Positions 54,490-64,000 of a stretch of 64,000 bases of DNA are shown here, one piece after another. Under the pieces are notes generated by a model, which was given only the letters and a program-made list of their open reading frames with translations, was not told where the DNA came from and searched no databases. The stretch comes from Aquabacterium sp. (lineage in GTDB: Bacteria > Pseudomonadota > Gammaproteobacteria > Burkholderiales > Burkholderiaceae_C), in contig JAHFQM010000002.1 in NCBI GenBank assembly GCA_023266355.1, forward strand, positions 310,001-374,000, read 5' to 3'. Position 1 is the stretch's first letter, and each line of letters starts with the position of its first letter. The position numbers were made by a program, and so were the translations under genes.

Positions 54490-54689
54490 ATTTTCGTGGT
54501 GGCTGCCGTCGGTTGACGTCGCCACACGCTCGCACCGATCTGGCGTGTCTGCCAGAACGCGCAGGCTCGATGACCTGCTTCGCTGCAGGTTTCGCTCCCC
54601 CACCCCCTTTGCCCACGACTATCCTGTCTGCCTGACGGCATGCCCTTGAGCATGTCCTGCCCGGGCGGCCTCGTTCAGGGTCACCATCC

Positions 54690-55955
54690 ATGCACCTTTC
54701 CGAATTGAAGGCACTGCACATCTCCAAACTGGTGGAGATGGCCGAAGGCCTCGAGATCGAAAACGTCTCTCGCATGCGCAAGCAGGAGTTGATGTTCGCC
54801 ATCATGAAGAAGCGCGCCAAAGCCGGCGAGCAAGTCTTCGGCGACGGCGTCCTCGAAGTGCTGCCAGACGGCTTCGGCTTCCTGCGCGCCCTCGACATGA
54901 GCTTCCTGGCCAGCACGGACGACATCTACCTGTCGCCCAGCCAGGTGCGCCGCTTCAACCTGCACACCGGCGACCTGGTCGAAGGTGAAGTGCGCGTGCC
55001 GAAAGACGGCGAACGCTACTTCGCGCTGGTCAAGGTGGACCGCGTCAACGGCTTGTCGCCCGAAGTCAACAAGAACAAGTTGATGTTCGAGAACCTGACG
55101 CCCCTGTTCCCTGACGAGCAATTCAAGCTCGAAAGCGACGGCGTGCGCAGCGACGACAACGTCAGCAGCCGCATCATCGACCTCGTCGCCCCCATCGGCA
55201 AAGGCCAGCGCGCCCTGATCGTCGCCCCGCCCAAGAGCGGCAAGACGGTGCTGATGAAGAACCTGGCCCACGCCCTGGTCGCCAACCACCCCGACGTGCA
55301 CCTCATCGTGCTGCTGGTGGACGAGCGCCCCGAGGAAGTGACCGAGATGCAGCGCACCGTGCGCGGCGAAGTCATCAGTTCCACCTTCGACGAGCCGGCC
55401 CAGCGCCACGTGCAGGTCGCCGAAATGGTGATCGAGCGCGCCAAGCGCCTGGTCGAACTCAAGAAGGACGTGGTCATCCTGCTGGACTCCATCACCCGAC
55501 TGGCCCGCGCGTACAACAACGTGCTACCCAGCTCCGGCAAGGTGCTGTCCGGCGGTGTGGATGCCAACGCCCTGCAACGCCCCAAGCGCTTCTTTGGTGC
55601 TGCGCGCAACATCGAAGAAGGCGGCTCGCTGACCATCATCGGCACCGCGCTGGTCGACACCGGCAGCCGCATGGACGAAGTCATCTACGAAGAGTTCAAG
55701 GGCACCGGCAACTGCGAAATCCACCTGGACCGCCGCATGGCCGAAAAGCGCGTCTACCCGTCCATCCTGATCAACAAATCGGGCACGCGCCGCGAAGAGC
55801 TGCTGTTGAAGGCGGAAATCCTGCAAAAGAGCTGGATCCTGCGCAAGCTGCTCTACCCCATGGACGAGATCGAGGCGATGGAGTTCGTGCTCGACAAGAT
55901 GAAGTCCACGAAGAACAACCACGATTTCTTCGACATGATGCGCCGCGGCGGCTGA
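54690..55955 (+). CDS. rho: Transcription termination factor Rho
   Basis: A 421-residue hexameric RNA helicase. N-terminal domain [44 protein letters not shown]-binding cold-shock-like domain ([32 protein letters not shown]), P-loop [13 protein letters not shown] (about 176-188), [13 protein letters not shown], Walker [17 protein letters not shown] and the ending [12 protein letters not shown]. Length and order match the E. coli protein. Confidence 0.97.
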   Translation: MHLSELKALHISKLVEMAEGLEIENVSRMRKQELMFAIMKKRAKAGEQVFGDGVLEVLPDGFGFLRALDMSFLASTDDIYLSPSQVRRFNLHTGDLVEGEVRVPKDGERYFALVKVDRVNGLSPEVNKNKLMFENLTPLFPDEQFKLESDGVRSDDNVSSRIIDLVAPIGKGQRALIVAPPKSGKTVLMKNLAHALVANHPDVHLIVLLVDERPEEVTEMQRTVRGEVISSTFDEPAQRHVQVAEMVIERAKRLVELKKDVVILLDSITRLARAYNNVLPSSGKVLSGGVDANALQRPKRFFGAARNIEEGGSLTIIGTALVDTGSRMDEVIYEEFKGTGNCEIHLDRRMAEKRVYPSILINKSGTRREELLLKAEILQKSWILRKLLYPMDEIEAMEFVLDKMKSTKNNHDFFDMMRRGG

Positions 55956-56004
55956 TCACAGCACCCGCGAACGCGTCCTGACGCCCAAGGCAGCAGGACT
56001 TCAC

Positions 56005-56040
56005 ACGGCCCCACGCCCTGCGTTGGGGCCGTTGTCATTT
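56005..56040 (+). terminator. Intrinsic-type terminator after rho
   Basis: ACGGCCCCA (56005-56013) pairs with TGGGGCCGT (56024-56032), a 9-bp GC-rich stem with a 10-base loop, followed by TGTCATTTT. The weak T-run suggests a modest terminator. Confidence 0.6.
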
Positions 56041-56139
56041 TCGGTGCTATAATCTGCGGTTTTCCAGCTGTCGGAAAGTGCTTGACATGGTGTCAGGTGG
56101 CTCCCGAACATGCAATTTGCAAACAGCAAGAGGTTTCCC

Positions 56140-56397
56140 ATGCCCAAGCAAGGTATCCATCCCAACTATCGCGAAGTCGTGTTCCTGGACCAGTCCAACG
56201 GCTTCCAGTTCGTCACCCGCTCCTGCGCGCCCACCAAAGACAAGGTCACGCTGGAAGACGGCCGTGAACTGCCCCTGTTCAAGCTGGAAACCTCCTCTGA
56301 GTCGCACGCTTTCTACACCGGCACGCAGAAGTCTGTGGACTCGCTGGGCGGCCGCGTCGAGAAGTTCCGCAACAAGTTCGCTCAGTTCCGCAAGTGA
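56140..56397 (+). CDS. rpmE2: Ribosomal protein bL31, type B
   Basis: An 85-residue protein, [19 protein letters not shown], with the type-B features of length about 85, no zinc-binding Cys quartet, and the ending [14 protein letters not shown]. Type B is often the zinc-independent form, and here it sits behind rho, a common location. The Met at 56140 has AAGAGG upstream; an in-frame ATG at 56110 is not needed. A terminator follows. Confidence 0.93.
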   Translation: MPKQGIHPNYREVVFLDQSNGFQFVTRSCAPTKDKVTLEDGRELPLFKLETSSESHAFYTGTQKSVDSLGGRVEKFRNKFAQFRK

Positions 56398-56465
56398 TGC
56401 CCGCCTCCGGATGCGCCTGTGCGCCGTCCGGACGTGTTCATCGCGCGCGATGCAACGCAGCGTTG

Positions 56466-56491
56466 AAAGGGCAGCACTGGCTGCCCTTTTT
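56466..56491 (+). terminator. Rho-independent terminator after rpmE2
   Basis: GGGCAGC (56469-56475) and GCTGCCC (56480-56486) form a stem with a four-base loop ACTG, extended by A/T pairs and ended by TTTTT (56487-56491). Confidence 0.85.
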
Positions 56492-56571
56492 CATTGCACA
56501 GCCACGCAAGGCCTTCGCCGCCTTGACGACCGTGGCACCTGTCGGTCCGCCTCATCCGCTGTGACGCGCCC

Positions 56572-58266
56572 ATGAAGCCAGCCTCTCACCTGCCCCCGGC
56601 CTCCCCCGCCCTCGTCACCCAAAGGGCCGCACAGCGCCTGCCACGCGTGGCACTGCTGCTGTTTTGCGCGGCTTACGTCCTGCCCGGGCTGCTGGGACGC
56701 GACCCCTGGAAGAACGAAGACATCGCCGCGTTCGGCCACATGTGGAGCCTGGCGCTTGGACAGGCTTCGTGGTGGCATCCGCACGTGGGTGGCGTGGTCC
56801 CGCAATCGGGCGGCATCCTGCCTTACTGGCTGGGCGGCGGCGCCATCGCCCTGCTGAGCCCTTGGGTGGACCCGGCCGTGGCGGCGCGGCTGCCCTTTGC
56901 AGCTCTGCTCACCGGCATCCTGGCCCTGACTTGGTACGCCACCTACGAGTTGGCCCGCACGGACGCGGCCCAGCCCTTGCCCCTGGCGTTCGGGGGCGAA
57001 GCCCGCCCGCAGGATTACGCCAGGGCGGTGGCCGACGGGGCCCTGCTGGCGCTGATCGCCTCCCTGGGGCTGCTGCAACTGGGGCACGAAACCACACCAG
57101 AGTTGCTGCAACTCAGCGGCAGCGTCTTGTTGCTGTTCGGCTTGTCTGCCGTGGGTCACCGCCGTAGCGCGGCCCGTGCTGCCACGCTGCTCAGCCTTCC
57201 CATCCTGGCCGCCAGTGGCAGCCCCGCGGTGGCCATGCTCCTGGGTGCTGCGGCCGTGCTGGTCTGCCTGCGCTCCCAGCAAGGCGACATGCGCGAGCAC
57301 CTGCGCTGGGTGCTGGTCAGCACGGCCTTGGCCGCAGCCATGGCCGGCGCTTTGAGCGCTGCCGGCCTGCCCGGTTGGGGCTGGCGCATCGCCCAGGAGT
57401 GGCGCCCATCGGCCATCCTGCAGTTGATGGTCTGGTTCACCTGGCCCACCTTGCCACTGGCCGCATTGACCTGCTGGCACTGGCGCCAGCACCTGCGTCG
57501 CCGGCACATCGCCGTGCCCCTGCTGCTGGCCAGCGTCGGCGTGGCATCGGCCATCGCCATGGGTGGCAACGACCGCGCCCTGCTGATCGCCCTGCCCCCC
57601 CTGGCCGTGCTGGCGGCGTTCTGCCTGCCCATCCTGCAACGCAGCCTGGGGGCGGCCATCGACTGGTTCTCGGTTTGCTTCTTCACGGTGTGCGCCGCGG
57701 CCATCTGGCTGGGCTACATCGCCGTGCAAACGGGTGAGCCTGCACGAACGGCTGCCAACGTGCTCAAACTGGTGCCTGGCGCACAAGTGAGTTTCTCGTG
57801 GGTGACCTTGGGCATCGGCGCCGTGGGCACGCTGCTGTGGCTGTGGCTGGTGCGCTGGCGCACCGCCCGCCGCAGCCATGCTTTGTGGAAAAGCCTGGTG
57901 CTGCCTGCCGGTGGCGTCGCCCTGTGCTGGCTGCTGCTGATGAGCTTGTGGCTGCCTTTGCTCGACCAAGCCCGCAGTTACCGCTTGCTGATGAGCCGCA
58001 TCGCGCCCCACATGCCGCGCAACGAACTGGTGTGCGCACCTGGCGCCTCGGTGGGCTTGTTGACCGGGATGGAGTACTTCGGCGACTACCGCGTCGATGG
58101 CCGCAACGGCGCATCTTCCGCGCGTTGTGGCTCGCTCGTGCTGCGCATCCAGCCCAAATCACGCGCACCCCGCGTGGAAGGCTGGCACACGGTGGCGCAG
58201 TACAACCAGCGCACGCGCAATTCGGAACTCATCGTCGTGTACCGCCGCAACACCGCGACACGCTGA
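56572..58266 (+). CDS. ArnT-like membrane glycosyltransferase (GT39/GT83)
   Basis: A 564-residue polytopic inner-membrane protein with roughly ten to twelve hydrophobic segments and a C-terminal periplasmic domain (about 470-564). The N-terminal loop GLLGRDPWKNEDIAAFGHMW (about 41-60) corresponds to the catalytic D-x-E loop of PMT/ArnT-type transferases. The C-terminal region lists VCAPGASVGLLTGMEYFGDYRV. Such enzymes move a sugar from polyprenyl phosphate to lipid A, protein or glycan. The acceptor is unknown. Monocistronic, between rpmE2 and phoR. Confidence 0.75.
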   Translation: MKPASHLPPASPALVTQRAAQRLPRVALLLFCAAYVLPGLLGRDPWKNEDIAAFGHMWSLALGQASWWHPHVGGVVPQSGGILPYWLGGGAIALLSPWVDPAVAARLPFAALLTGILALTWYATYELARTDAAQPLPLAFGGEARPQDYARAVADGALLALIASLGLLQLGHETTPELLQLSGSVLLLFGLSAVGHRRSAARAATLLSLPILAASGSPAVAMLLGAAAVLVCLRSQQGDMREHLRWVLVSTALAAAMAGALSAAGLPGWGWRIAQEWRPSAILQLMVWFTWPTLPLAALTCWHWRQHLRRRHIAVPLLLASVGVASAIAMGGNDRALLIALPPLAVLAAFCLPILQRSLGAAIDWFSVCFFTVCAAAIWLGYIAVQTGEPARTAANVLKLVPGAQVSFSWVTLGIGAVGTLLWLWLVRWRTARRSHALWKSLVLPAGGVALCWLLLMSLWLPLLDQARSYRLLMSRIAPHMPRNELVCAPGASVGLLTGMEYFGDYRVDGRNGASSARCGSLVLRIQPKSRAPRVEGWHTVAQYNQRTRNSELIVVYRRNTATR

Positions 58267-58311
58267 ACGCTCGCCCCGGGCCTCGGAACCGCGTTGCGCC
58301 GCCTGTCGCCC

Positions 58312-59643
58312 TCAGGCCTTGCGGACCCGCACCGCCGGGATCTGCAGCGTGAAGACCGAGCCCTTGCCCTTTTCGCTGGTGATCTTCAACTCGCCGCCGT
58401 GTCGCTGCACCACGTGCTTGACGATGGACAGGCCCAAGCCCGTGCCGCCCGTGTCGCGCGAACGGCTGCCGTCCACGCGGTAGAAGCGCTCGGTGAGGCG
58501 CGGGATGTGCTCCGCGTCGATGCCGGCACCATGGTCGCGCACGCTGAATTCGCCGGTGCCGTCAGCCAAGGTCTGCCAACGCACCTCGATGGGCTGGCCT
58601 TGCGGCGTGTAGCGCACGGCGTTCGACACCAGGTTGCCCATCGCACTCAGCCACTCGCTTTCGATGCCTGAGACCTCCACCGCCTGGTCGCTCGGGTCCA
58701 GGAACACGGTGATGGGATGGCGCTCACGCGACAAGCCACGCGCGTCGCTCTCGATGCGCTGCATCAACGCCGAAGCCTTGATCCAGCGGTCAGAGGCCGG
58801 ACGTGGGCTGCCCTCGATCTGGGCCAGCGTCAGCAAATCGGCCACCAGGCTCTGCATGCGATCGGCCTGTTGCGCCATCAAGGCGATCACGCGCTTGCGC
58901 TCGACTTCGGTCAACGGCAAAGAGCCCAGGGTCTCGATGAAGCCATTGAGCACCGTCAGCGGCGTGCGGATCTCGTGCGAAACGTTGGCCACGAAATCCC
59001 GACGCATGGTGTCGGCGCGCTCGCGCTCGGTGATGTCCTGGGACAGCACCAGCTTCAAACCCTCGCCATATTCCTGGATCTGGATTTGCAGCCAGGTCAG
59101 CGAACCACGGCTCACCGGCACCTTGACCGGCACGCGGAAATCCCCAAGCGCCAGATACTGCACAAAGGCAGGCTGACGGATGAGGTTGGTGACGCGTTGC
59201 TGCAGGTCGCGCTGGCGGTTGAGGCCGAAGTGATCGGCCGCGGCGGCGCTCACCCAGGTGATGTGGTCGGTCTCGTCCAGCAGCAGCACGCCATTGGGCG
59301 AGGCCTCGATGGCTGACAGAAACTGGTCCAGGCGAGCACGCTCGGCCTCGACCTCGTCCCGGTGGGTGCGCACCAAGCGCTGCACGCGGTGCGCCACTTC
59401 GGCCCAAACGCCTGCCAGGTGCGGTGACGCCTGCTCGGGCGTGCGCAACCAGTCCAGCAACTCGCTGCCTTTGAGCGTGTCACTGACCGACAAGGCCAGC
59501 ACCGAAGCGGCACCGAAAGAGATGCCCAAAGCCACCGGGTAACCCAGGTGGAACCCCAGCCAATAGCCGACCACGCCACCCAGCGCACCGGCCACGACAC
59601 GGACCAGGATGCGCGACAGCAGCCAAGAGTTGCTTGAATCCAC
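58312..59643 (-). CDS. phoR: Phosphate regulon sensor kinase PhoR
   Basis: A 443-residue histidine kinase. Two N-terminal membrane segments (about 8-50), a PAS domain (FLSAIEASPNGVLLLDETDHITWVSAAAADHFGL, about 108-200), H-box DFVANVSHEIRTPLTVLNGF (His223), N-box NLVSNAVRYTPQG, G1 DHGAGIDAEH and G2 GTGLGLSIVKHVV. With PhoB it senses low phosphate through the Pst-PhoU complex. It lies 9 bp after phoB. Confidence 0.95.
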   Translation of the reverse strand: MDSSNSWLLSRILVRVVAGALGGVVGYWLGFHLGYPVALGISFGAASVLALSVSDTLKGSELLDWLRTPEQASPHLAGVWAEVAHRVQRLVRTHRDEVEAERARLDQFLSAIEASPNGVLLLDETDHITWVSAAAADHFGLNRQRDLQQRVTNLIRQPAFVQYLALGDFRVPVKVPVSRGSLTWLQIQIQEYGEGLKLVLSQDITERERADTMRRDFVANVSHEIRTPLTVLNGFIETLGSLPLTEVERKRVIALMAQQADRMQSLVADLLTLAQIEGSPRPASDRWIKASALMQRIESDARGLSRERHPITVFLDPSDQAVEVSGIESEWLSAMGNLVSNAVRYTPQGQPIEVRWQTLADGTGEFSVRDHGAGIDAEHIPRLTERFYRVDGSRSRDTGGTGLGLSIVKHVVQRHGGELKITSEKGKGSVFTLQIPAVRVRKA

Positions 59644-59652
59644 AGGACTCCG

Positions 59653-60354
59653 TCAGGCTGCGGCGTCAACCACCTGTTGCGTCAACCGATAGCCCGCGCC
59701 ACGCACGGTTTCGATCAACTGGGAGCGGTGCACAGGCGACAGGGCCTCTCGCAAACGCTTCACGTGCACGTCCACCGTGCGCTCTTCGATGAAGACGTGG
59801 TCACCCCAGACGCGGTCCAGCAGCTGCGCACGGCTGTGCACGCGCTCCGGGTGGGTCATGAAAAAGTGCAGCAGCTTGAATTCGGTCGGGCCGATCTTCA
59901 CCTCCTGCTCGCCGCGGCAGACACGGCGGGTGGCCGGGTCCAGGCGCAGGCCGGCGATTTCCACGGCCGAATCCAGGGCCTGAGGAGCCTTGCGACGCAA
60001 CACAGCGCGCACGCGGGCCATCAGCTCGTGGGTTGAGAAGGGCTTGGTCAGGTAGTCGTCGGCACCCGCATCCAAGCCAGCGACCTTGTCCACCTCTTCC
60101 GCGCGGGCGGTCAGCATGATGATGGGCAGGTCGCGCGTGCGCGCCACACCGCGCCAGCGCTTGGCCAGCGACAGCCCAGACTGGCCTGGCAGCATCCAGT
60201 CCAGCAGCACGAGGTCGGGCAGCACCTTGTCGATCTCCAGCTGTGCTTCGTCGCCATCGCGGGCCAGCACCACTTCGAAACCGGAATGACGCAAGTTCAA
60301 TGCGATCAACTCCGCGATCGCCAACTCGTCTTCAACCACCAGCACACGGCTCAT
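59653..60354 (-). CDS. phoB: Phosphate regulon response regulator PhoB
   Basis: A 233-residue OmpR-type regulator. The receiver domain has the acidic pair VVEDE, phospho-acceptor Asp52 in LLDWMLPGQSG, LTARAEEVDKV and Lys in YLTKPFS. The C-terminal winged helix is VCRGEQEVKIGPTEFKLLHFFMTHPERVHSRAQLLDRVWG and RTVDVHVKRLREAL. Phosphorylated PhoB binds pho boxes upstream of phosphate genes. Confidence 0.96.
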   Translation of the reverse strand: MSRVLVVEDELAIAELIALNLRHSGFEVVLARDGDEAQLEIDKVLPDLVLLDWMLPGQSGLSLAKRWRGVARTRDLPIIMLTARAEEVDKVAGLDAGADDYLTKPFSTHELMARVRAVLRRKAPQALDSAVEIAGLRLDPATRRVCRGEQEVKIGPTEFKLLHFFMTHPERVHSRAQLLDRVWGDHVFIEERTVDVHVKRLREALSPVHRSQLIETVRGAGYRLTQQVVDAAA

Positions 60355-60369
60355 CGCGCTGCTCCTCTG

Positions 60370-61077
60370 TTATTTGATGATGGACTCAACGGCTTCCGGC
60401 GTGTTGTGACGCACGTCCGTGCCCTTGACGATGTAGATCACCTGCTCGGCCAGGTTCTTGGCGTGGTCGCCCACGCGCTCAATGGCCTTGGCCACGAACA
60501 CCAGGTCGATCGAGGCCGAGATGGTGCGCGGGTCTTCCATCATGTAGGTGATCAGCTTGCGCATCAGGCCATCGAACTCAGCGTCGATTTCGTTGTCGGC
60601 CTTGATGACTTCCAACGCGGTCGTGGTGTCCAGGCGGGCGAACGCGTCCAGGGCCTTGCGCAGCGAAGCCGTGGCCAGGCCAGCTTCGAACGACACATCG
60701 CTCACCGGCAGGCGCAGGCGGCTGGAAACGCCGGTGTTGATCAGGCGCTGCACCGTGCGGGCCACGCGAGCGGCTTCGTCACCGACGCGCTCCAGGTTGC
60801 CGATTGTCTTGGAGATGGCGATCAGCAGGCGCAGGTCGCGGGCGGTCGGCTGACGGCGCGCGATGATGGCCGACAGGTCCGCGTCGATGGCCATTTCCAT
60901 GGCATTGACGCGCTCTTCGTGGGTCAGCACCTGGCTGGCGATTTCGCCATTGAAATGCGTGAGGGCATCGATGGCCATGGCCACCTGGGACTCGACCAGG
61001 CCGCCCATTTCCAGCACGCGCGTGGAAATGCCGCTGAGCTCGTTGTCAAACTGGCTGGAGAGGTGTTTTTCCGTCAT
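60370..61077 (-). CDS. phoU: Phosphate signalling protein PhoU
   Basis: A 235-residue helical protein with two PhoU repeats: HLSSQFDNELSGISTRVLEMGGLVESQVAMAI and the second with DNEIDAEFDGLMRKLITYMMEDPRTISASIDLVFVAKAIERVGDHAKNLAEQVIYIV, with typical metal-binding ExxxD-like helices. It links PstSCAB activity to PhoR. It lies 51 bp after pstB and 15 bp before phoB. Confidence 0.96.
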   Translation of the reverse strand: MTEKHLSSQFDNELSGISTRVLEMGGLVESQVAMAIDALTHFNGEIASQVLTHEERVNAMEMAIDADLSAIIARRQPTARDLRLLIAISKTIGNLERVGDEAARVARTVQRLINTGVSSRLRLPVSDVSFEAGLATASLRKALDAFARLDTTTALEVIKADNEIDAEFDGLMRKLITYMMEDPRTISASIDLVFVAKAIERVGDHAKNLAEQVIYIVKGTDVRHNTPEAVESIIK

Positions 61078-61128
61078 GAGACGACTCCTTGTGTGTATCT
61101 GGTAAGCGCGAAAGGGAGTGACGACGCA

Positions 61129-61914
61129 TCAACCGAAACGGCCGGTGATGTAGTCCTCGGTTTCCGTGCGCTTGGGCTTCATGAAGATGTCGGTGGTGGC
61201 ACCGAATTCAATCAGCTCGCCCAGGTACATGTAGGCGGTGAAGTCAGAGCAACGTGCAGCCTGCTGCATGTTGTGCGTCACGATCAGGACGGTGTAGTCG
61301 TCCTTGAGCTCATGGATCAGCTCTTCGATCTTGCCGGTGGAGATCGGGTCCAGGGCCGAGCAAGGCTCGTCCAGCAGCAGAACTTCGGGCTTGATGGCAA
61401 TGCCGCGGGCGATGCACAGACGTTGCTGCTGACCACCCGACAGGCCGGAACCGCTTTGGTTCAGCTTGTCCTTGACCTCGTTCCACAGCGCGGCCTTCTT
61501 CAGGGCCCACTCCACGCGCTCGTCCATCTCGGAGCGCGACAGATTTTCGAACAGCTTGACGCCGAACGAGATGTTCTCGTAGATCGACATCGGGAACGGC
61601 GTCGGCTTCTGGAACACCATGCCGACCTTGGCGCGGATCAGCGACACGTCTTCCTTGGTGGTCAGGATGTCCTGGCCGTCCAGCAGGATCTGGCCTTCGG
61701 CGCGCTGCTCGGGGTAGAGCTCGAACATGCGGTTGAAAGTGCGCAGCAGCGTGGACTTGCCGCAGCCCGACGGGCCGATGAAAGCGGTGACCTTGTTCTC
61801 CGGCAACTCCATGTTCACGTTCTTCAACGCGTGGAACTTGCCGTAGTAGAAGTTCAGGTTCTTGACGGCCAGCTTGGCCTTCGCGGGAGATTGGGTTTGC
61901 ACCTTGGCATCCAT
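61129..61914 (-). CDS. pstB: Phosphate ABC transporter ATP-binding protein PstB
   Basis: A 261-residue ATPase. Walker [10 protein letters not shown] (about 47-55), signature [13 protein letters not shown], Walker [14 protein letters not shown] and the switch His in [10 protein letters not shown]. The PstB-specific [24 protein letters not shown] is present. Full length. Confidence 0.97.
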   Translation of the reverse strand: MDAKVQTQSPAKAKLAVKNLNFYYGKFHALKNVNMELPENKVTAFIGPSGCGKSTLLRTFNRMFELYPEQRAEGQILLDGQDILTTKEDVSLIRAKVGMVFQKPTPFPMSIYENISFGVKLFENLSRSEMDERVEWALKKAALWNEVKDKLNQSGSGLSGGQQQRLCIARGIAIKPEVLLLDEPCSALDPISTGKIEELIHELKDDYTVLIVTHNMQQAARCSDFTAYMYLGELIEFGATTDIFMKPKRTETEDYITGRFG

Positions 61915-61948
61915 GATCAGGTTCTCCGAAATTCAGTGGGCCAAGCGA

Positions 61949-62806
61949 TCAACGCTGGCGGAACAAGGTTCGAGCGATGATGTTGAGCACCAGCACACCG
62001 ATGGTGATGATGAAGACGCCTGCCCAGGCGAGCTTCTGCCAGTTTTCGTAAGGGCTCATCGCGAATTTGAAGATGGTCACCGGCAGGCTGGCCATGGGCG
62101 AGCCCAGGTCCGTCGTCCAGAACTGGTTGGACAAGGCCGTGAACAGCAGCGGTGCCGTTTCACCGGACACACGGGCAATCGCCAGCAGGATGCCGGTGAT
62201 GACGCCAGCGCGTGCCGACTTCAGCGTGATCGTCATGATGACGCGCCACTTCGGCGTGCCCAGGGCGTAGGCCGCTTCACGCAACGCACCCGGCACCAGC
62301 GACAGCATGTTCTCGGTGGTGCGGATGACCACCGGCACCACGATCAGCGCCAGCGCCAGCACACCGGCACCGCCCGAGAAAGTCTTGGTGGGCGCCACCA
62401 CGGCCGAGTAGATGAACAGGCCGACCACGATGGAAGGCGCCGACAACAAGATGTCGTTGATGAAGCGGGTCACACTGCCCAGCCAGGTGCTCTGACCGTA
62501 CTCGGCCAGGTAGATGCCCGCCAGGATGCCGACCGGCGTGCCGATCAGCGTGGCCAGACCCACCATCAAGAGCGAGCCCATCAAGGCGTTGGCCAAGCCA
62601 CCGGCCTCCATCGGAGGCGGCGTCATCTCGGTGAACGTTGCCAGGGCCAGGCCACCCAGGCCCAGGTGCACCGTCTCGACCAGGATCCAGACCAGCCAGA
62701 CCAGGCCGAACAGCATGGCGCTCAGCGACAGCGTCAGGGCGATGAAATTGGTGCGCTTGCGACCCGCATGCCTGCGGGCACGGATGGCGTGCAGTTCTGC
62801 GCTCAT
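61949..62806 (-). CDS. pstA: Phosphate ABC transporter permease PstA
   Basis: A 285-residue permease with six predicted membrane segments. [53 protein letters not shown] (EAA loop) and the ending [27 protein letters not shown] are PstA signatures. It overlaps pstC by ATGA. Confidence 0.96.
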   Translation of the reverse strand: MSAELHAIRARRHAGRKRTNFIALTLSLSAMLFGLVWLVWILVETVHLGLGGLALATFTEMTPPPMEAGGLANALMGSLLMVGLATLIGTPVGILAGIYLAEYGQSTWLGSVTRFINDILLSAPSIVVGLFIYSAVVAPTKTFSGGAGVLALALIVVPVVIRTTENMLSLVPGALREAAYALGTPKWRVIMTITLKSARAGVITGILLAIARVSGETAPLLFTALSNQFWTTDLGSPMASLPVTIFKFAMSPYENWQKLAWAGVFIITIGVLVLNIIARTLFRQR

Positions 62807-63834
62807 GAACGCGCTCCTTCAGACTTCTTCAGACGGGCCAGCAACACCTTGGAGAAGGCCAGCACCACGAAGGTGATGAAAAACAGGATCAGACCCAGGT
62901 AGATCAGCGAGGCTTGGTGCAGGCCTTCGCCGGCTTCCGCAAATTCATTGGCCAGGGCCGAGGTGATGCTGTTGGCAGCCTCGAACACCGACAGCGAATT
63001 CAGCTGGTTCATGTTGCCAATGACGAAGGTCACGGCCATGGTTTCACCGAGCGCACGGCCCAGACCCAGCATGACGCCGCCGACCACACCGGTCTTGGTG
63101 TAAGGCAACACCACCTTGGAGACGACCTCCCAGGTGGTCGAACCCAGGCCGTAGGCCGATTCCTTCAGCATGGGCGGAGTGACCTCGAAGACGTCACGCA
63201 TCACCGAAGCGATGAAGGGGATGATCATGATGGCCAGGATGATGCCGGCCGACAGGATGCCGATGCCCACCGGGGGGCCCGAGAAAAAGGCGCCCACGTA
63301 AGGGATGCCTTGCGTGAGGGATTGCAGCGGCTGTTGCACGTACTCGGCCAGGATCGGCCCGAACACCAGCAGGCCCCACATGCCGTACACGATCGACGGC
63401 ACCGCGGCCAGCAGCTCGATGGCGATGCCCAGCGGGCGTTTCAGCCACGACGGCGAGAGCTCGGTCAGGAACACGGCGATGCCGAAGCTCACGGGCACGG
63501 CGATCAACAGCGCGATGAACGAGGTCATCAGCGTGCCGTAGATCATCACCAGGCCACCGAATTTGTTTTGCACCGGGTCCCAGTCCGTGCTGACCAGGAA
63601 GCCCAGACCGTATTCCTGGATGGCAGGCCAAGCGCCCACGATCAGCGAACCGATGATGCCCAGCAGCAAACTCAGGGTCAGGACAGCGGCGGCGCGCGCG
63701 GCCCATTCGAAAACGGCATCTGCCCACGGGGCATTGACACGCCGAGAAGGCGGATTGGTCATGGGGTGGCGCTTTTCTTGACGGGATGGCTGGGCGTCAG
63801 CGTCATCCATGTCAGTGGGCAAAATGGCGGTCAT
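62803..63834 (-). CDS. pstC: Phosphate ABC transporter permease PstC
   Basis: A 343-residue permease. Segments [71 protein letters not shown] (EAA loop) and [13 protein letters not shown] match PstC. The start at 63834 has GGAG at good distance; a later Met at 63762 and an earlier one at 63882 are less likely. The extended polar N-terminus (about 40 residues) precedes the first helix. Confidence 0.94.
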   Translation of the reverse strand: MTAILPTDMDDADAQPSRQEKRHPMTNPPSRRVNAPWADAVFEWAARAAAVLTLSLLLGIIGSLIVGAWPAIQEYGLGFLVSTDWDPVQNKFGGLVMIYGTLMTSFIALLIAVPVSFGIAVFLTELSPSWLKRPLGIAIELLAAVPSIVYGMWGLLVFGPILAEYVQQPLQSLTQGIPYVGAFFSGPPVGIGILSAGIILAIMIIPFIASVMRDVFEVTPPMLKESAYGLGSTTWEVVSKVVLPYTKTGVVGGVMLGLGRALGETMAVTFVIGNMNQLNSLSVFEAANSITSALANEFAEAGEGLHQASLIYLGLILFFITFVVLAFSKVLLARLKKSEGARS

Positions 63835-63883
63835 GCGAACTCCATCGCAGAGACAGCAGAAGCGAAGTCTCTTCAACAACAAA

Positions 63884-63912
63884 CCGGGCGCTTGCTCTGC
63901 GCACGCGCCCGG
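63884..63912 (-). terminator. Hairpin between pstS and pstC
   Basis: CCGGGCGC (63884-63891) pairs with GCGCCCGG (63905-63912) around a 13-base loop. In the leftward direction the stem is followed by TTTGTTGTTG. A leaky attenuator here would let pstS be expressed above the membrane components, as in other pst operons. Confidence 0.6.
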
Positions 63913-63936
63913 CCTTTTCAGACAAGGATCAAACGA

Positions 63937-64000
63937 TCACTTGTACGACACGGTCTTGCCAGCGGTGTCCACCACGGAACCCCACTGCTTGCGAACCAGG
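63937..64000 (-). CDS. pstS: Phosphate-binding protein PstS, C-terminus only
   Basis: The last ~20 codons, ending LVRKQWGSVVDTAGKTVSYK, enter the window from the right and stop at 63937. The position upstream of pstC and the lysine/aromatic-rich tail identify the periplasmic phosphate-binding protein. The rest, including any pho box, lies outside. Confidence 0.85.
   Translation of the reverse strand, partial: LVRKQWGSVVDTAGKTVSYK

Noticed and set aside
56140..56397. Zinc-binding form of L31
   Set aside because: No CxxC pairs are present and the length is that of type B.

Overview
The window is 64 kb of GC-rich bacterial chromosome. Gene content and order (holB-pilZ-tatD with tmk-mltG upstream, a DUF4936 gene, AddAB-type recombination genes, type-B L31 next to rho, and pst-phoU-phoB-phoR) point to a betaproteobacterium of the order Burkholderiales, probably near Comamonadaceae. 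I cannot fix the genus from sequence alone.

Layout. Positions 1-4.3 kb hold the early/replication region of a prophage that continues leftward out of the window. A divergent HTH repressor faces a tightly coupled leftward operon ending in a large HUH rolling-circle replication protein. Several genes here are very small, including a 30-residue membrane peptide. Positions 4.3-8.9 kb are a small-molecule metabolism area: an acetoacetate-decarboxylase-like secreted protein, a MerR regulator, an old-yellow-enzyme oxidoreductase and a split YeeE/YedE transporter. Positions 9.0-17.7 kb are a co-directional cluster: asparagine-synthetase-like amidotransferase, AMP-forming acyl ligase, stand-alone acyl carrier protein, NAD-synthase-like enzyme, HemK-type methyltransferase and a polar-amino-acid ABC importer without an ATPase. 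It reads like a small uncharacterised biosynthetic pathway.

Positions 17.7-24.9 kb are housekeeping genes (tatD, pilZ, holB, tmk, mltG, ygfZ, an NRDE protein). Positions 24.9-32.1 kb are a fatty-acid oxidation operon (thioesterase-GNAT fusion, FadD, thiolase, MaoC hydratase, long FabG, TetR repressor), divergent from an iron-type alcohol dehydrogenase. A CNNM/CBS membrane protein follows. Positions 34.9-36.5 kb carry a compact, apparently acquired type VI secretion cargo island: a PAAR protein, an M15-like peptidoglycan hydrolase and an exported candidate immunity protein.

Between a patatin-like gene and a His-rich heavy-metal ATPase (37.7-38.0 kb) lies an array of at least thirteen degenerate 21-bp units, each built on a GAGC/GCTC dyad. 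After that come chaA, tex, pyrD, a pseudokinase-HDOD protein, the addA/addB pair, trxA, rho, rpmE2 and an ArnT-like membrane glycosyltransferase. The right end is the complete phosphate regulon block in leftward order pstS(partial)-pstC-pstA-pstB-phoU-phoB-phoR.

Best candidates for something undescribed are the acyl-ACP/amidotransferase cluster with its NAD-synthase paralogue, the 21-bp phased array, the PAAR effector-immunity trio, the pseudokinase-HDOD fusion, and the repeated GGGGGATCA-N-ATG initiation/operator module in the prophage switch region.
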